Source of the DNA: Lysobacteraceae bacterium NML93-0793
Lineage (GTDB): Bacteria > Pseudomonadota > Gammaproteobacteria > Xanthomonadales > Xanthomonadaceae
Reading direction: 5' to 3'
DNA: 64,000 nucleotides
Assembly: GCA_002324875.1 (NCBI GenBank)
Contig: NTJG01000007.1
Span: forward strand, 62,001-126,000
Shown: positions 8,890-17,481 of the stretch, in pieces
Numbering within the stretch: the first letter of the stretch is position 1
How the letters are laid out: each line of letters begins with the position of its first letter
The notes under the pieces: model-generated
Database searches by the model: none
Seen by the model: the letters and a program-made list of their open reading frames with translations, nothing else
Told to the model about the DNA's origin: nothing
Program-made: the position numbers and the translations under genes

Positions 8890-9328
8890 TGGGCGTGTCG
8901 TCCAAGGCTTGAGTTGGCCATGGGGCGCGCGCGCGGCTCGCGTCCGAGCCGCATGCCGGTTCCGGTGCCCGCAACAGGCAATCGCCTGCCGTGTGATGAC
9001 GCAGGGCGATGCGTCGAGGTGGCACCGGCGACCTGGATGGGGCTGGCGTGGCCCCGGCCGCGTGCCCGCCTCGTTGCGCGCCTCGGCCAAAGCAGCCGCC
9101 GCCGCTGCCGGCATCCATCGCGGTGTGCGTGCCGATGCCGCGGAGACAGGGGACTTCCGCCTGCGCGGGAATGGCGAGCCCAGGTTTCACACGGTCAAGC
9201 TCGCTGTGCCGCGAAATGCATCGCTGTGCACTTTGCGCACGCGCGCGTCCGCTCCGGCGGCGGGCTTTCACGAGCCGCGTGCCAGGGCTGCGCTTTCTTC
9301 TGCGTCCCGCCCGCAGAGAGCCCGCCCC
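8890..9328. other. Intergenic, no gene seen
   Basis: A plus-strand frame runs through this stretch into the hemerythrin gene. Its sequence has no family features and probably is not translated. A short GCGCGGGAATGGCGAG stretch near 9166 resembles part of the MITE-like repeat. Confidence 0.4.
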
Positions 9329-9853
9329 ATGCGCGATATCCTCAAGACCCTCGCCGACGAACACGACCAGCTGAAAACGCTGTTCGAGCAGATCAACGCC
9401 ACCACCGACCGCGCGGAGAAGACGCGCACCGAGTTGCTGGAGAAGATCGAGGCGAACCTGATTCCACATGCGAAGTGGGAGGAGCTGGTGTTCTACCCGG
9501 CGTTCGCCGAGCGCGCCTCGCACGACCAGCTGCTGCAACACGCCGAGGCCATCCAGGAGCATCGCGCCGTCGAGCTGACGGTGCTGCCGGATCTGCATGC
9601 GTCGGAGAAGACCTCGCGCCAGTTCGCCGGCTCGGTGAAGGTGCTGGCGGAGTTCATCACCCATCACGCGGACGAAGAAGAGAAGGAAATGTTCAAGGCC
9701 GCGCGCCAGCTGTTCACCGCCGAGGAGAGGGCGAAGCTGGACGAGGAGTACGAGGCCTGGAAGGCCTCGCCGGCGGCCGCGGGCCTCACCTTCCACGCCA
9801 AGGCCAAGACGGCCTTGAAGTCGATCGCGCGGAATCCGAAGGCGCCCGGCTGA
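9329..9853 (+). CDS. Hemerythrin HHE domain protein
   Basis: This 174-aa protein has a hemerythrin-like four-helix bundle. Candidate iron ligands are His12 (LADEHDQL), a histidine in LIPHAKWEE with nearby glutamates, EAIQEHRAVE, and HHADEEEKEMF near residue 112. Family members bind a non-haem di-iron centre and act in oxygen or nitric-oxide sensing, iron storage, or repair of iron-sulfur centres. Which of these applies is not visible. I chose ATG 9329, where homology to the HHE domain begins, although the frame stays open upstream. No partner gene is adjacent. Confidence 0.85.
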   Translation: MRDILKTLADEHDQLKTLFEQINATTDRAEKTRTELLEKIEANLIPHAKWEELVFYPAFAERASHDQLLQHAEAIQEHRAVELTVLPDLHASEKTSRQFAGSVKVLAEFITHHADEEEKEMFKAARQLFTAEERAKLDEEYEAWKASPAAAGLTFHAKAKTALKSIARNPKAPG

Positions 9854-10158
9854 CAGGCTCCGTACGGGCGAAACATGCGCTGGTGGGTCGGCCGGCATTC
9901 GGGCTGCTGCGCCAGGGTGGGACGCGGCGGAGCGGGGCAGGGAAGGTGCGAACGGTGATGCGCCGGTAGCGCCCCCTCGTCCTGCTGCGAACGAGCATTC
10001 CTGACCGTGCGACCGCATCACCGGTCCGGTGCGGTCGACGGTCTCGACGGTCCGCTCGGCGCCGGAACACTGACTGCGGTGCGACACTCTGTCGCATGGC
10101 GGCCATCGTCGCCCGGCCCCATATCGGACGGCGCCAATTCCTAACCCGGAAGCAGCCC
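9854..10158. other. Intergenic, no gene seen
   Basis: This gap of about 305 bp precedes a small membrane gene. I see no RNA gene, strong hairpin or convincing promoter. Confidence 0.4.
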
Positions 10159-10332
10159 ATGTACGACTGGTTTCCCATCGTCTTCATCGTCTTCAAGGTG
10201 GTCGTGCTGGGGGTGGGCATGTTCTTCGCCATCAAGTGGCACCACGACCAGGCCAAGAAGGACGCCCGCGAGAAGGAAGAGCGGGAGCGGGCCGCGGCGC
10301 AGAAGCAGACCGACGACACCGGCACGCCCTGA
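10159..10332 (+). CDS. Small single-span membrane protein
   Basis: This is a 57-aa protein. Residues about 4-25 form one hydrophobic segment (FPIVFIVFKVVVLGVGMFF). A histidine-containing junction (KWHHDQ) and a strongly charged, lysine/glutamate-rich tail follow. ATG 10159 is preferred over an upstream in-frame start because the membrane segment then begins at the N-terminus. The function is unknown. It converges with ilvE across a hairpin. Confidence 0.6.
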   Translation: MYDWFPIVFIVFKVVVLGVGMFFAIKWHHDQAKKDAREKEERERAAAQKQTDDTGTP

Positions 10333-10390
10333 GGCGCCGTCGGACCCTGCGCACTCCGCCCGAACACGCGGTCGTCGCCGCCGAACGCAG

Positions 10391-10413
10391 AACGGCCCGC
10401 GTGGCGGGCCGTT
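10391..10413. terminator. Intergenic hairpin between convergent genes
   Basis: A perfect 10-bp stem AACGGCCCGC/GCGGGCCGTT encloses a GTG loop. It lies between the small membrane gene (plus) and ilvE (minus) and probably serves both. No long T-tract follows on either strand. Confidence 0.6.
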
Positions 10414-10434
10414 CCGGGTGCACGGGGCAGGGGG

Positions 10435-11532
10435 TCAGACCAGCTGCGTCAGCCAGCCGTGGCGGTCGGGCACGCGGCCGTACTGGATGTCGAGCAGGTC
10501 CTTGCGGATCGCCATCGTCACCTCGCCCGGCGATGCGTCGGCGTCGCCCACGCTGAAGTCGTGGCCCTTGAGCACGCCGATCGGCGAGATGCTGGCCGCG
10601 GTGCCGCAGGCGAAGACCTCGGCGATGTCGCCCGAGCGCACACCGTCGATCCACTCGCTGATCTCGACGCGGCGCTCGGTCACGGCGTGTCCGCGATCGC
10701 GCAGCAGCGTGATCACGCTGTCGCGGGTGATGCCTTCGAGGATGCTGCCGGTGAGCGCGGGTGTGATCATGCTGCCGTCTTTGCGCACCAGAAAGACGTT
10801 CATGCCGCCGAGCTCTTCGACGCAGGTGTTGGTTTCCGCATCGAGAAACAGCACCTGGGCGCAGTCGTTGGCGACGGCCTCGCGCTGCGGCAGCAGCGAC
10901 GCGGCGTAGTTGCCGCCGCATTTGGCCGAGCCGGTGCCGCCGCGGCCGGCGCGTGCGTAATCGCGCGACAGCCAGATCGAGACCGGCTTGATGCCGCCCT
11001 TGAAATACGCGCCGGCCGGGCTGGCGATCACGTAATAGGCCACCCGCCGGGCCTGACGCACGCCGAGGAAGTCCTCGTTGGCGATCATGAAGGGCCGGAT
11101 GTACAGGCTGGACTCGCCGCCGCCCGGCACCCAGTCCTGGTCGGTGCGCACCAGCTGGCGGATGGATTCGACGAACAGGTCCACCGGCAGTTCCGGCAGG
11201 GCCATGCGCCGCGCGGAATGCTGCAGGCGGCGGCCGTTGGCGTCCGGGCGGAACGTCCAGATGGACCCGTCGGCATGGCGGAAGGCCTTCATGCCTTCGA
11301 AGATTTCCTGGCCGTAGTGCAACACCGCCGCGGCCGGCGAAAACGTCAGCGGGCCGAAGGGCCGCACGTGGGCATCGTGCCAGCCGGCATCGACGGTCCA
11401 GTCGATGGCCACCATGTGATCGGTGAAGTGCGTGCCGAAGCCGGGGTCGGCGAGGATGGCCTCGCGGTCGGCCTGCTGGCGCGCCTGCTGCGACGGAACG
11501 ATGCGGAAGGTGTGGATCGGCTCGGTGGTCAT
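10435..11532 (-). CDS. ilvE: Branched-chain amino acid aminotransferase
   Basis: This PLP enzyme catalyses the last step of leucine, isoleucine and valine synthesis and the first of their degradation, using 2-oxoglutarate/glutamate. The 365-aa protein matches the long class IV subgroup. Lys204 in GTGSAKCGGNYA is the expected Schiff-base lysine, and EELGGMNVF and GTAASISPIG are further family motifs. The start at 11532 gives a typical N-terminus; the frame continues upstream but without homology. It stands alone, convergent with the gene before it, with a hairpin just after its stop. No leader peptide or attenuator is evident. Confidence 0.93.
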   Translation of the reverse strand: MTTEPIHTFRIVPSQQARQQADREAILADPGFGTHFTDHMVAIDWTVDAGWHDAHVRPFGPLTFSPAAAVLHYGQEIFEGMKAFRHADGSIWTFRPDANGRRLQHSARRMALPELPVDLFVESIRQLVRTDQDWVPGGGESSLYIRPFMIANEDFLGVRQARRVAYYVIASPAGAYFKGGIKPVSIWLSRDYARAGRGGTGSAKCGGNYAASLLPQREAVANDCAQVLFLDAETNTCVEELGGMNVFLVRKDGSMITPALTGSILEGITRDSVITLLRDRGHAVTERRVEISEWIDGVRSGDIAEVFACGTAASISPIGVLKGHDFSVGDADASPGEVTMAIRKDLLDIQYGRVPDRHGWLTQLV

Positions 11533-11822
11533 GCGGCGCGGCTCTTGTGTGGACGGCGTGGACGCGTCGTGTCGCGGCCTCGCCCGGCGTCGGGTGGACG
11601 TGGATGGTACCGGCGATGCCCGGCAACGTCGCGCCCGGCGCCGTGGACCGTGCGCCTTACAGTGAAGCGCCGGCGCGTCTGCCTGGTTTCCGGATGGTTG
11701 CCTCGCGCGATCGGCGTCGATCTGCAGGGGCAGGGCGCTCGTGGGCGCATCGTCCACTGTGCGCCCACGGCCGCGCTGTGCATCATGGCCCCGCGCCCCG
11801 CCCGGGGCTCCCGGATCCGCCA

Positions 11823-12017
11823 ATGGCACCGACCCGCAACCGCGATTTCGCAGGCAACAAGGCCTATCTGCCCAGCAAGCCCTGCGCGGTCTGCGGCCGC
11901 ACGATGACCTGGCGCAAGGCCTGGGCGAAGACCTGGGACGAGGTGCGGTATTGCTCCGAGCGCTGCAGGCGCAACAAGGGTGCAGCACCCGCGGCGACGT
12001 CGGCACGCGATGGCTGA
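11823..12017 (+). CDS. DUF2256 zinc-ribbon-like protein
   Basis: This 64-aa protein has four cysteines in two pairs (C21-x2-C24 and C44-x3-C48) around a basic, tryptophan-rich core (MTWRKAW). This is the DUF2256 pattern and probably a small zinc-binding fold. It overlaps the photolyase-like gene by 8 bp. DUF2256 genes commonly sit beside cryptochrome/photolyase-like genes, so a shared role in light or DNA-damage response is likely though unproven. ATG 11823 gives the family-length protein; the longer upstream frame has no homology. Confidence 0.85.
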   Translation: MAPTRNRDFAGNKAYLPSKPCAVCGRTMTWRKAWAKTWDEVRYCSERCRRNKGAAPAATSARDG

Positions 12018-13590
12018 GCCCGGCGTCCGCCATCTGGTCGTCGTGCTGGGCGACCAGCTCGATGCGTCGGCTGCCGCCTTCGACGGCTGCGATCCGGCGC
12101 GCGATGCGATCTGGATGGCGGAGGTCGCCGAGGAGTCCACCCATGTCTGGTCGACCAAGGCGCGCACGGCGCTGTTTCTGAGCGCGATGCGCCACTTTGC
12201 CGAGGACCGGCGTGCCGACGGCTGGACGGTGCATTACCGCTCGCTGGACGATGCCGGCAATCGCGGCACGCTGGGCGGGGAACTGGCGGAAGCGATCCAC
12301 CGTCTGCGACCGCAAACCGTGCGGCTGACCGCCCCGGGCGACTGGCGCGTCCTGCAGCAGCTGCGCGAGACGGTCGCATGCGCGGGTGTGCCGCTGACGA
12401 TCGAACCGGACCGGCACTTCTACTGCGACGTCCGCGCCTTCGCGGCCTGGGCGCGCGCACAGCCGGAACTCCGGCTGGAATTCTTCTACCGCGAGATGCG
12501 TCGTCGGCACGGCGTGCTGATGGACGGCGACGCGCCCGCAGGCGGCCGCTGGAACTTCGACGCCGAGAATCGTGCGCCGTTCGATGCCCAGGGGCCGGGT
12601 GCGATCCCGGCGCCGTCGCAGGTCGAACCCGATGCGATCGCGCGCGAGGTGCTCGCGCTGGTGCGTACGCGGTTCGCCGATCACCCGGGTGGGCTCGACC
12701 ACTTCGCCTGGCCGGTCACCCGCGCGCACGCCTTGGAGGCACTGGCGCGGTTCGTCGACGAACGCCTGCCGGCCTTCGGCCGCTGGCAGGACGCGCTGTG
12801 GCCCGAGGCGCCGTGGCTGTGGCATTCGCAGATCGCGTCGGCGTTGAACCTCAAGCTGCTGGCGCCGCGCGAGGTCGTCGACGCGGTAGAGGCGGCGTAC
12901 CGCGCGGGCCGAGTGCCGCTGGCTGCGGCCGAAGGCTATATCCGCCAGATCCTCGGCTGGCGCGAATACGTGCGCGGCGTGTACTGGACGCAGATGCCGC
13001 ACTACGCGGATTCGAACGCGTTGCAGGCCACCGGCGATCTGCCCGGGTTCTACTGGACCGGCGATGCACCGATGCCGTGCCTGGCCGATGCGCTGCGGCA
13101 GACGCTCGATCTGGGCTACGCCCACCACATCCAGCGGCTGATGGTGATCGGCCTCTACGCTCAACTGCTGGGCGTCGAACCGGCCCAGGTGCATCGCTGG
13201 TTCCTCGCCGTCTACGTGGACGCGGTGGAGTGGGTGGAGATGCCCAACGTGCTGGGCATGAGCCAGTACGCCGACGGCGGGCTGATGAGCAGCAAGCCCT
13301 ACATCGCCAGCGGGCGCTACATCGAGCGCATGAGCGCGGGCAGCTACTGCCGAGGTTGCGCCTTCGATCCGGGCCAGCGCACCGGGCCGCAGGCCTGCCC
13401 GTACACCCGCCTGTACTGGGATTTCATGCTGCGCCACGAGCCGCTGCTGGCGGCGAACCCGCGCACGCGTCTGCAGGTGCGCGCACTCGAGCGGCTGGAT
13501 GCGGACGAGCGCGCGGTCATCCGGCGCGAGGCCGACGCGTGGCGCGAGGCGGCCGTGCATCGCAGCCGGCCGCCTGCGCGTACGGCCTGA
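12010..13590 (+). CDS. Photolyase-related flavoprotein (FeS-BCP / CryB type)
   Basis: This 526-aa protein has an N-terminal alpha/beta domain (LVVVLGDQLDASAAAF) for the antenna chromophore and a helical FAD-binding domain (EGYIRQILGWREYVRG). The C-terminal part has SYCRGC and QACPYT cysteines, plus an upstream one in APMPCLAD. Together these could bind a 4Fe-4S cluster as in prokaryotic (6-4) photolyases/CryB. It is likely a repair enzyme or blue-light receptor. The start at 12010 lies within the end of the DUF2256 gene, suggesting coupled translation. Length and motifs look intact. Confidence 0.88.
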   Translation: MAEPGVRHLVVVLGDQLDASAAAFDGCDPARDAIWMAEVAEESTHVWSTKARTALFLSAMRHFAEDRRADGWTVHYRSLDDAGNRGTLGGELAEAIHRLRPQTVRLTAPGDWRVLQQLRETVACAGVPLTIEPDRHFYCDVRAFAAWARAQPELRLEFFYREMRRRHGVLMDGDAPAGGRWNFDAENRAPFDAQGPGAIPAPSQVEPDAIAREVLALVRTRFADHPGGLDHFAWPVTRAHALEALARFVDERLPAFGRWQDALWPEAPWLWHSQIASALNLKLLAPREVVDAVEAAYRAGRVPLAAAEGYIRQILGWREYVRGVYWTQMPHYADSNALQATGDLPGFYWTGDAPMPCLADALRQTLDLGYAHHIQRLMVIGLYAQLLGVEPAQVHRWFLAVYVDAVEWVEMPNVLGMSQYADGGLMSSKPYIASGRYIERMSAGSYCRGCAFDPGQRTGPQACPYTRLYWDFMLRHEPLLAANPRTRLQVRALERLDADERAVIRREADAWREAAVHRSRPPARTA

Positions 13591-13662
13591 AACCGGCGGT
13601 CTGCGTTACAGTCGCCGCGGTCGGCGGCAAGGTGTCGCCGTCATGGCCTGCGGATTTTCACG

Positions 13663-14220
13663 ATGCCCCGGATACTCGGTATTTCCGGCAGCCTGCGCGC
13701 TGCGTCCTACAACACCGGCCTGCTGCGCGCGGCCCGGGACACGGCCGGCGAGGACGTCACGATCGACGTCGCCACGCTGCACGGCATCCCGCTCTACGAC
13801 GGCGATCTGGAAACACGCGAGGGCATTCCCGAGGCCGTCGAGGCGCTGAAGGCGCGCGTGCTGGCCAGCGACGGCCTGCTGCTGGTGACGCCCGAGTACA
13901 ACAATGGCATCCCGGGCGTGTTCAAGAATGCGATCGACTGGCTGTCGCGCCCCGGCAGCGGCATTCCCGCGCTGTTCGGCGACCGGCCCGTCGCGGTGAT
14001 CGGTGCGTCGCCGGGCGGTTTCGGCACGATCCTGGCGCAGAACGCCTGGCTGCCGGTGCTGCGGACGCTGGGCTGCCGGCACTGGGCCGGCGGGCGTCTG
14101 CTGGTCTCGCGCGCCGGCCAGGCCTTCGATCCTGACGGCACGTTGCAGGACGAGAAGGTGCGCGGGCAGCTGGCGGCATTCGTCGCGGCGTATGCCGCAC
14201 ACCTTCAGGCCTCGCGCTGA
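13663..14220 (+). CDS. NADPH-dependent FMN reductase family protein
   Basis: This is a 185-aa flavodoxin-like protein. The N-terminal loop GISGSLRAASYN binds the FMN phosphate. TPEYNNGIPGVFKNAIDWL is the second hallmark of the NADPH-dependent FMN/azo/chromate reductase family, and ASPGGFGT follows. It reduces flavins, quinones or metal oxyanions at the expense of NAD(P)H; the physiological substrate cannot be told. It has no signal peptide, so it is cytoplasmic. It is followed 6 bp later by tadA on the same strand. Confidence 0.88.
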   Translation: MPRILGISGSLRAASYNTGLLRAARDTAGEDVTIDVATLHGIPLYDGDLETREGIPEAVEALKARVLASDGLLLVTPEYNNGIPGVFKNAIDWLSRPGSGIPALFGDRPVAVIGASPGGFGTILAQNAWLPVLRTLGCRHWAGGRLLVSRAGQAFDPDGTLQDEKVRGQLAAFVAAYAAHLQASR

Positions 14221-14727
<507 letters not shown>

Positions 14728-14733
14728 GCGCAC

Positions 14734-15201
14734 TCAGATCAGCGGGCTGCGCCGGTTGGCCTTGCGATGCGCGTCGTCCATCTCCTCGTTGACCGCACGC
14801 ACCGCCATCGCCGCCTCGCGTGCGAGCAGCAGGCTCGCGGCGAACATCGCCAGCACGCCCAAGGCGGCGAGCACTGTGGGCGCGTAGGCGAAGCGGTGAT
14901 CGAGGAAGGAGTCACCGGCCACGCTGAGGCTGGTGCCGACGAAGCAACTGATCGCCAGATAGAGCAGCTGGCTGCCGCGCAGGATGATGTGGCTGCGCCG
15001 ACGCTGCAGCGCGATGCGCGCTTCGAGCACGCGCCGGTCGTCGACGTCGGTGAGGGATTCGTCGGCAAGCTCGCGCAGCAGCGCACGGGTGCGGTCGATC
15101 ACCCTTGCCAGGCGCGAATTGGCCGAGCCCAGCAGCGCCGCCGTGGCGGTGAGGAAGAACGCCGGCGCGAGCATCGCCGTCAGGATGGCGTAGTGGGTCA
15201 T
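14734..15201 (-). CDS. DUF2721 family membrane protein
   Basis: This 155-aa protein has three hydrophobic segments: one near the N-terminus ([17 protein letters not shown]) and two in the C-terminal half around a soluble basic region ([15 protein letters not shown]). The pattern is that of DUF2721, whose function is unknown. I chose ATG 15201 because the first membrane segment follows at once; an upstream in-frame start would add 32 residues without homology. It is divergent from orn and convergent with tadA. Confidence 0.75.
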   Translation of the reverse strand: MTHYAILTAMLAPAFFLTATAALLGSANSRLARVIDRTRALLRELADESLTDVDDRRVLEARIALQRRRSHIILRGSQLLYLAISCFVGTSLSVAGDSFLDHRFAYAPTVLAALGVLAMFAASLLLAREAAMAVRAVNEEMDDAHRKANRRSPLI

Positions 15202-15299
15202 CTCGGGACTCGAGAAAATCTGGTTCGGGAACACGTGGCCGGAGCCTTCGGAAACGACTGGGCTATCATGCGCCGTCACGTCCACGAACGCGAACACCC

Positions 15300-15860
15300 A
15301 TGACGGAAAAACTCGGCGACGGCAGGCTGATCTGGATCGATCTGGAAATGACCGGGCTCGACACCGATCACGATCACATCCTCGAGATCGCGACCATCGT
15401 CACCGATGCCGAGCTCAACATCCTGGCCGAAGGCCCGGAGCTGGCGATCAAGCAGTCGCTCGACACCCTCGAGTCGATGGACGACTGGAACCGCAACCAG
15501 CACACGCGCTCAGGCTTGTGGCGCAGATCGCTGGAAGAGGGCGTCGGGGTGGCGGAAGCCGAGGCGCGCACGCTGGCCTTTCTCGGTCAGTGGCTGTCAC
15601 CTCGCAGCTCGCCGATGTGCGGCAATTCCATCTGCCAGGACCGCAGGTTCCTGCACCGTCAGATGCCGCAGCTGGAGAAATTCTTCCATTACCGCAACCT
15701 CGACGTGTCGACGATCAAGGAACTCGCGCGCCGTTGGGCGCCGCAGGTGCTCGGAGGATTCACCAAGCATTCGGCGCACACCGCGTTGAGTGACGTGCGG
15801 GATTCGATCGACGAACTGCGGCACTACCGTCGGCACATGGCGGCACTCGCGAAGGACTGA
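15300..15860 (+). CDS. orn: Oligoribonuclease
   Basis: This 3'-5' exoribonuclease degrades two- to five-nucleotide RNAs, including the pGpG released from cyclic di-GMP breakdown, and is essential in many gammaproteobacteria. The 186-aa DEDDh protein shows D14 and E16 in WIDLEMTGL, the second motif in [11 protein letters not shown], and the H..D motif in [11 protein letters not shown]. Length and motifs are standard. The disrupted gene after it starts 4 bp downstream, so the two were probably cotranscribed. Confidence 0.95.
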   Translation: MTEKLGDGRLIWIDLEMTGLDTDHDHILEIATIVTDAELNILAEGPELAIKQSLDTLESMDDWNRNQHTRSGLWRRSLEEGVGVAEAEARTLAFLGQWLSPRSSPMCGNSICQDRRFLHRQMPQLEKFFHYRNLDVSTIKELARRWAPQVLGGFTKHSAHTALSDVRDSIDELRHYRRHMAALAKD

Positions 15861-15863
15861 GCG

Positions 15864-16070
15864 GTGGAGCAGGGGCTGGAGCGCGCGGATGCGCGCCTGC
15901 GCGTGTTTCCGGATGCGCGCGCGATATTCGCGCCGGAGCAGGAATGGCTGGCGCGTCATCTGCATCCGCTGGTGTCGATCGATCTAGGCGCGATCGAGCC
16001 CGAATGGTCGGGGTGGATCCACCTGCTCAGTCCGCTCGAGCCCTGCGAAGGCTATGTCGGCGACCACACC
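15864..16070 (+). pseudogene. Conserved hypothetical gene, 5' half, split by the transposon
   Basis: A frame from GTG 15864 encodes 69 residues and is then cut by the transposon's left inverted repeat at 16071. Past that point it runs seven codons into transposon DNA before TAA. Joined to the piece at 33391-33915, after removing the transposon and one copy of the 5-bp duplication, it gives one continuous 243-aa frame across the junction VGDHT/GAAHN. The reconstructed protein is acidic, rich in tryptophan and tyrosine, and without a signal peptide. Its family is unknown to me. Its position 4 bp after orn suggests it was the second gene of that operon. Confidence 0.85.
16066..16070. repeat. Target site duplication, left copy (ACACC)
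   Basis: The five bases directly left of the transposon are ACACC. The same five follow its right end at 33386-33390. Tn3-family insertions make 5-bp duplications. Confidence 0.95.
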
Positions 16071-16104
16071 GGGGTTCAGCCGAGATACACGTAAAAATGC
16101 CCCA
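16071..16104 (+). repeat. Left terminal inverted repeat of the transposon
   Basis: It begins GGGGTTCAGCCGAGATACAC and continues to a CCCCA at 16100-16104. It matches the right repeat at 32 of 34 positions, the two differences being AC versus GT at positions 19-20. Similarity decays after position 34. Confidence 0.95.
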
Positions 16105-16136
16105 CAGAACTCAAATAATTCTTTCGGTGCAATGAC

Positions 16137-16559
16137 TTAGCCGATATTTATCTTCTCGGCCGGTTGCGCCAGAAGATCGAGCGTCGGGCACGGTGCGCCT
16201 GTCACCACGTGGCGACACTCCTCCACCAAATGCTCAAGGTCGACTTCCAATTGTCGTAGCTCATCCAGACGCCGCCGTACCTCGGCCAATTTCTTTTCGG
16301 TCAGCCGCCGAGTCTGCTCGCAAGCGCGTTGGCCTTTGACCTCCAACAGCCCCGCTATCTCGTCGAGACTGAATCCCATCGCCTGTGCTCTGCGAATGAA
16401 CTGAAGTCGGCCGACTTCGTTGGGCCCGTACCGGCGGACGCTGCCCATTGGGCGCTCAGGCTCCGGCAGCAGGCCTCGCCGCTGGTAGTAACGGACCGTT
16501 TCGACATGCACACCAGCGGCCGCGGCCAGCCGGCTGATTGTCATTACGTGGGTGGCCAT
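16137..16559 (-). CDS. merR: Mercury-responsive regulator MerR
   Basis: This 140-aa MerR-family activator has an N-terminal winged HTH (TISRLAAAAGVHVETVRYY), a dimerisation helix and the three cysteines that bind Hg(II) in MerR: C80, C115 and C124 (CRHVVTGAPCP). This pattern separates it from the ZntR/CadR type. I set the start at 16559: it has a GGAG Shine-Dalgarno, and an upstream ATG at 16610 would place the operator inside the gene. It is divergent from merT across a textbook mer operator. Without Hg it should repress, and with Hg activate, merTP. Confidence 0.9.
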   Translation of the reverse strand: MATHVMTISRLAAAAGVHVETVRYYQRRGLLPEPERPMGSVRRYGPNEVGRLQFIRRAQAMGFSLDEIAGLLEVKGQRACEQTRRLTEKKLAEVRRRLDELRQLEVDLEHLVEECRHVVTGAPCPTLDLLAQPAEKINIG

Positions 16560-16563
16560 CAGC

Positions 16564-16594
16564 TTGACTCCGTACTTAGGTACGGAGATTACCA
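16564..16594 (+). promoter_or_regulatory. mer operator-promoter
   Basis: The -35 is TTGACT (16564-16569) and the -10 is TTACCA (16589-16594), with the 19-bp spacing typical of MerR-activated promoters. Between them lies a perfect dyad CTCCGTAC-TTAG-GTACGGAG (16568-16587), closely like known mer operators. merT begins only 7 bp after the -10, so the transcript may be leaderless. Confidence 0.9.
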
Positions 16595-16601
16595 TGCGGG
16601 T

Positions 16602-16958
16602 ATGGTCCAACCTCCCCCACAGTCCTCCCTGCCCGCCCTCTTGGGCGCCGCCGTCGCGGCCATTGGCGCGTCCGTGTGTTGCGTCGTGCCCCTGGTGCTG
16701 GTCCTGTTGGGTATCAGCGGTGCCTGGATCGCCAATCTCACTGCCCTGGACGCGTGGCGTCCGTGGTTCAGCGCGGCCACGTTGGTGTGCCTGGGCTGGG
16801 CGTTCTGGATGCTCTATGGCCCGGCCTCGCGCTGTCGCATCGACGGCGCCTGCGTCGATCCCTCGCGATTGCGACGCCGCCGGCGCTGGCTATGGATCGC
16901 TACCGGCCTGATCGCTCTGCTGCTGCTCTTTCCCTACTACATCGGTTGGTTCCTGTAG
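16602..16958 (+). CDS. merT: Mercuric ion inner-membrane transporter MerT
   Basis: MerT passes Hg(II) from periplasmic MerP into the cytoplasm. The 118-aa protein has three hydrophobic segments, the vicinal cysteine pair C26-C27 in the first (ASVCCVVP), and a second pair, C77 and C83 (RCRIDGAC), in the cytoplasmic loop. These are the four functional cysteines of MerT. The start at 16602 aligns with known MerT N-termini and lies 7 bp past the -10, leaving almost no leader. merP follows after 9 bp. No mercuric reductase gene is present to detoxify imported Hg. Confidence 0.92.
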   Translation: MVQPPPQSSLPALLGAAVAAIGASVCCVVPLVLVLLGISGAWIANLTALDAWRPWFSAATLVCLGWAFWMLYGPASRCRIDGACVDPSRLRRRRRWLWIATGLIALLLLFPYYIGWFL

Positions 16959-16967
16959 GAGTCCCAC

Positions 16968-17261
16968 ATGCGCAAGATTCTTCTCAGTTTGGTATTCACG
17001 GCATGGATGGGCTTGGCTTGGGCGGCTACCCCTAAGCAGGTCGTCCTGCAGGTGGAGAACATGACCTGCCCGGCGTGCAGCATCACGATCGAAAAGGCGT
17101 TGGATACAGTGCCGGGCGTGACGGCGAAGCGTATTGACACCCGAGCCGCCACCGTGACGGTGGCATTCGATGCCGAGCGCACCAACGCGGCCGCCATCGC
17201 GAAGGCCATCACCGACGCCGGTTTTCCAGCCACTGCAAAGGCGAAAGCGAACGGTGGCTGA
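16968..17261 (+). CDS. merP: Periplasmic mercury-binding protein MerP
   Basis: This 97-aa protein has a signal peptide ending near residue 19-20 (GLAWAA) and a heavy-metal-associated domain with the NMTCPAC site (C34, C37). It binds Hg(II) in the periplasm and hands it to MerT. It starts 9 bp after merT and overlaps the following GDCCVxC gene by 8 bp, so the three are one transcript under MerR. It looks intact. Confidence 0.92.
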   Translation: MRKILLSLVFTAWMGLAWAATPKQVVLQVENMTCPACSITIEKALDTVPGVTAKRIDTRAATVTVAFDAERTNAAAIAKAITDAGFPATAKAKANGG

Positions 17262-17475
17262 GGTGCAGTTGCAAAGCACGCTCACGTGCCCGACATGCGG
17301 GCACCAGGCGACCGAAACCATGCCCACTACGGCGTGCCAATTCTTTTACGAGTGCTCGGCCTGCCACACGCTCCTGCGCCCGAAAACAGGCGATTGCTGC
17401 GTGTTCTGTTCCTACGGCACGGTACCGTGCCCGCCCATCCAGCAACATAGTCCCTGCTGTGGCAGTACCGGTTGA
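17254..17475 (+). CDS. GDCCVxC-domain cysteine-rich protein
   Basis: This 73-aa protein has an N-terminal CPTCGH and a CSAC, then the GDCCVFCSYG motif that names the family and a CPP-CC tail. In all it has about a dozen cysteines. Such proteins occur beside merT/merP genes and are probably cytoplasmic or membrane-proximal Hg binders; direct evidence for the role is not known to me. The GTG start at 17254 overlaps the merP stop. It ends 6 bp before the convergent tnpA stop, so the mer operon has no room for merA here. Confidence 0.85.
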   Translation: MAEVQLQSTLTCPTCGHQATETMPTTACQFFYECSACHTLLRPKTGDCCVFCSYGTVPCPPIQQHSPCCGSTG

Positions 17476-17481
17476 CCCACG

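Noticed and set aside
8855-9328. A 158-residue N-terminal extension of the hemerythrin protein
   Set aside because: The extension crosses the MITE-like repeat and has no domain features. The HHE domain begins directly at the ATG at 9329.
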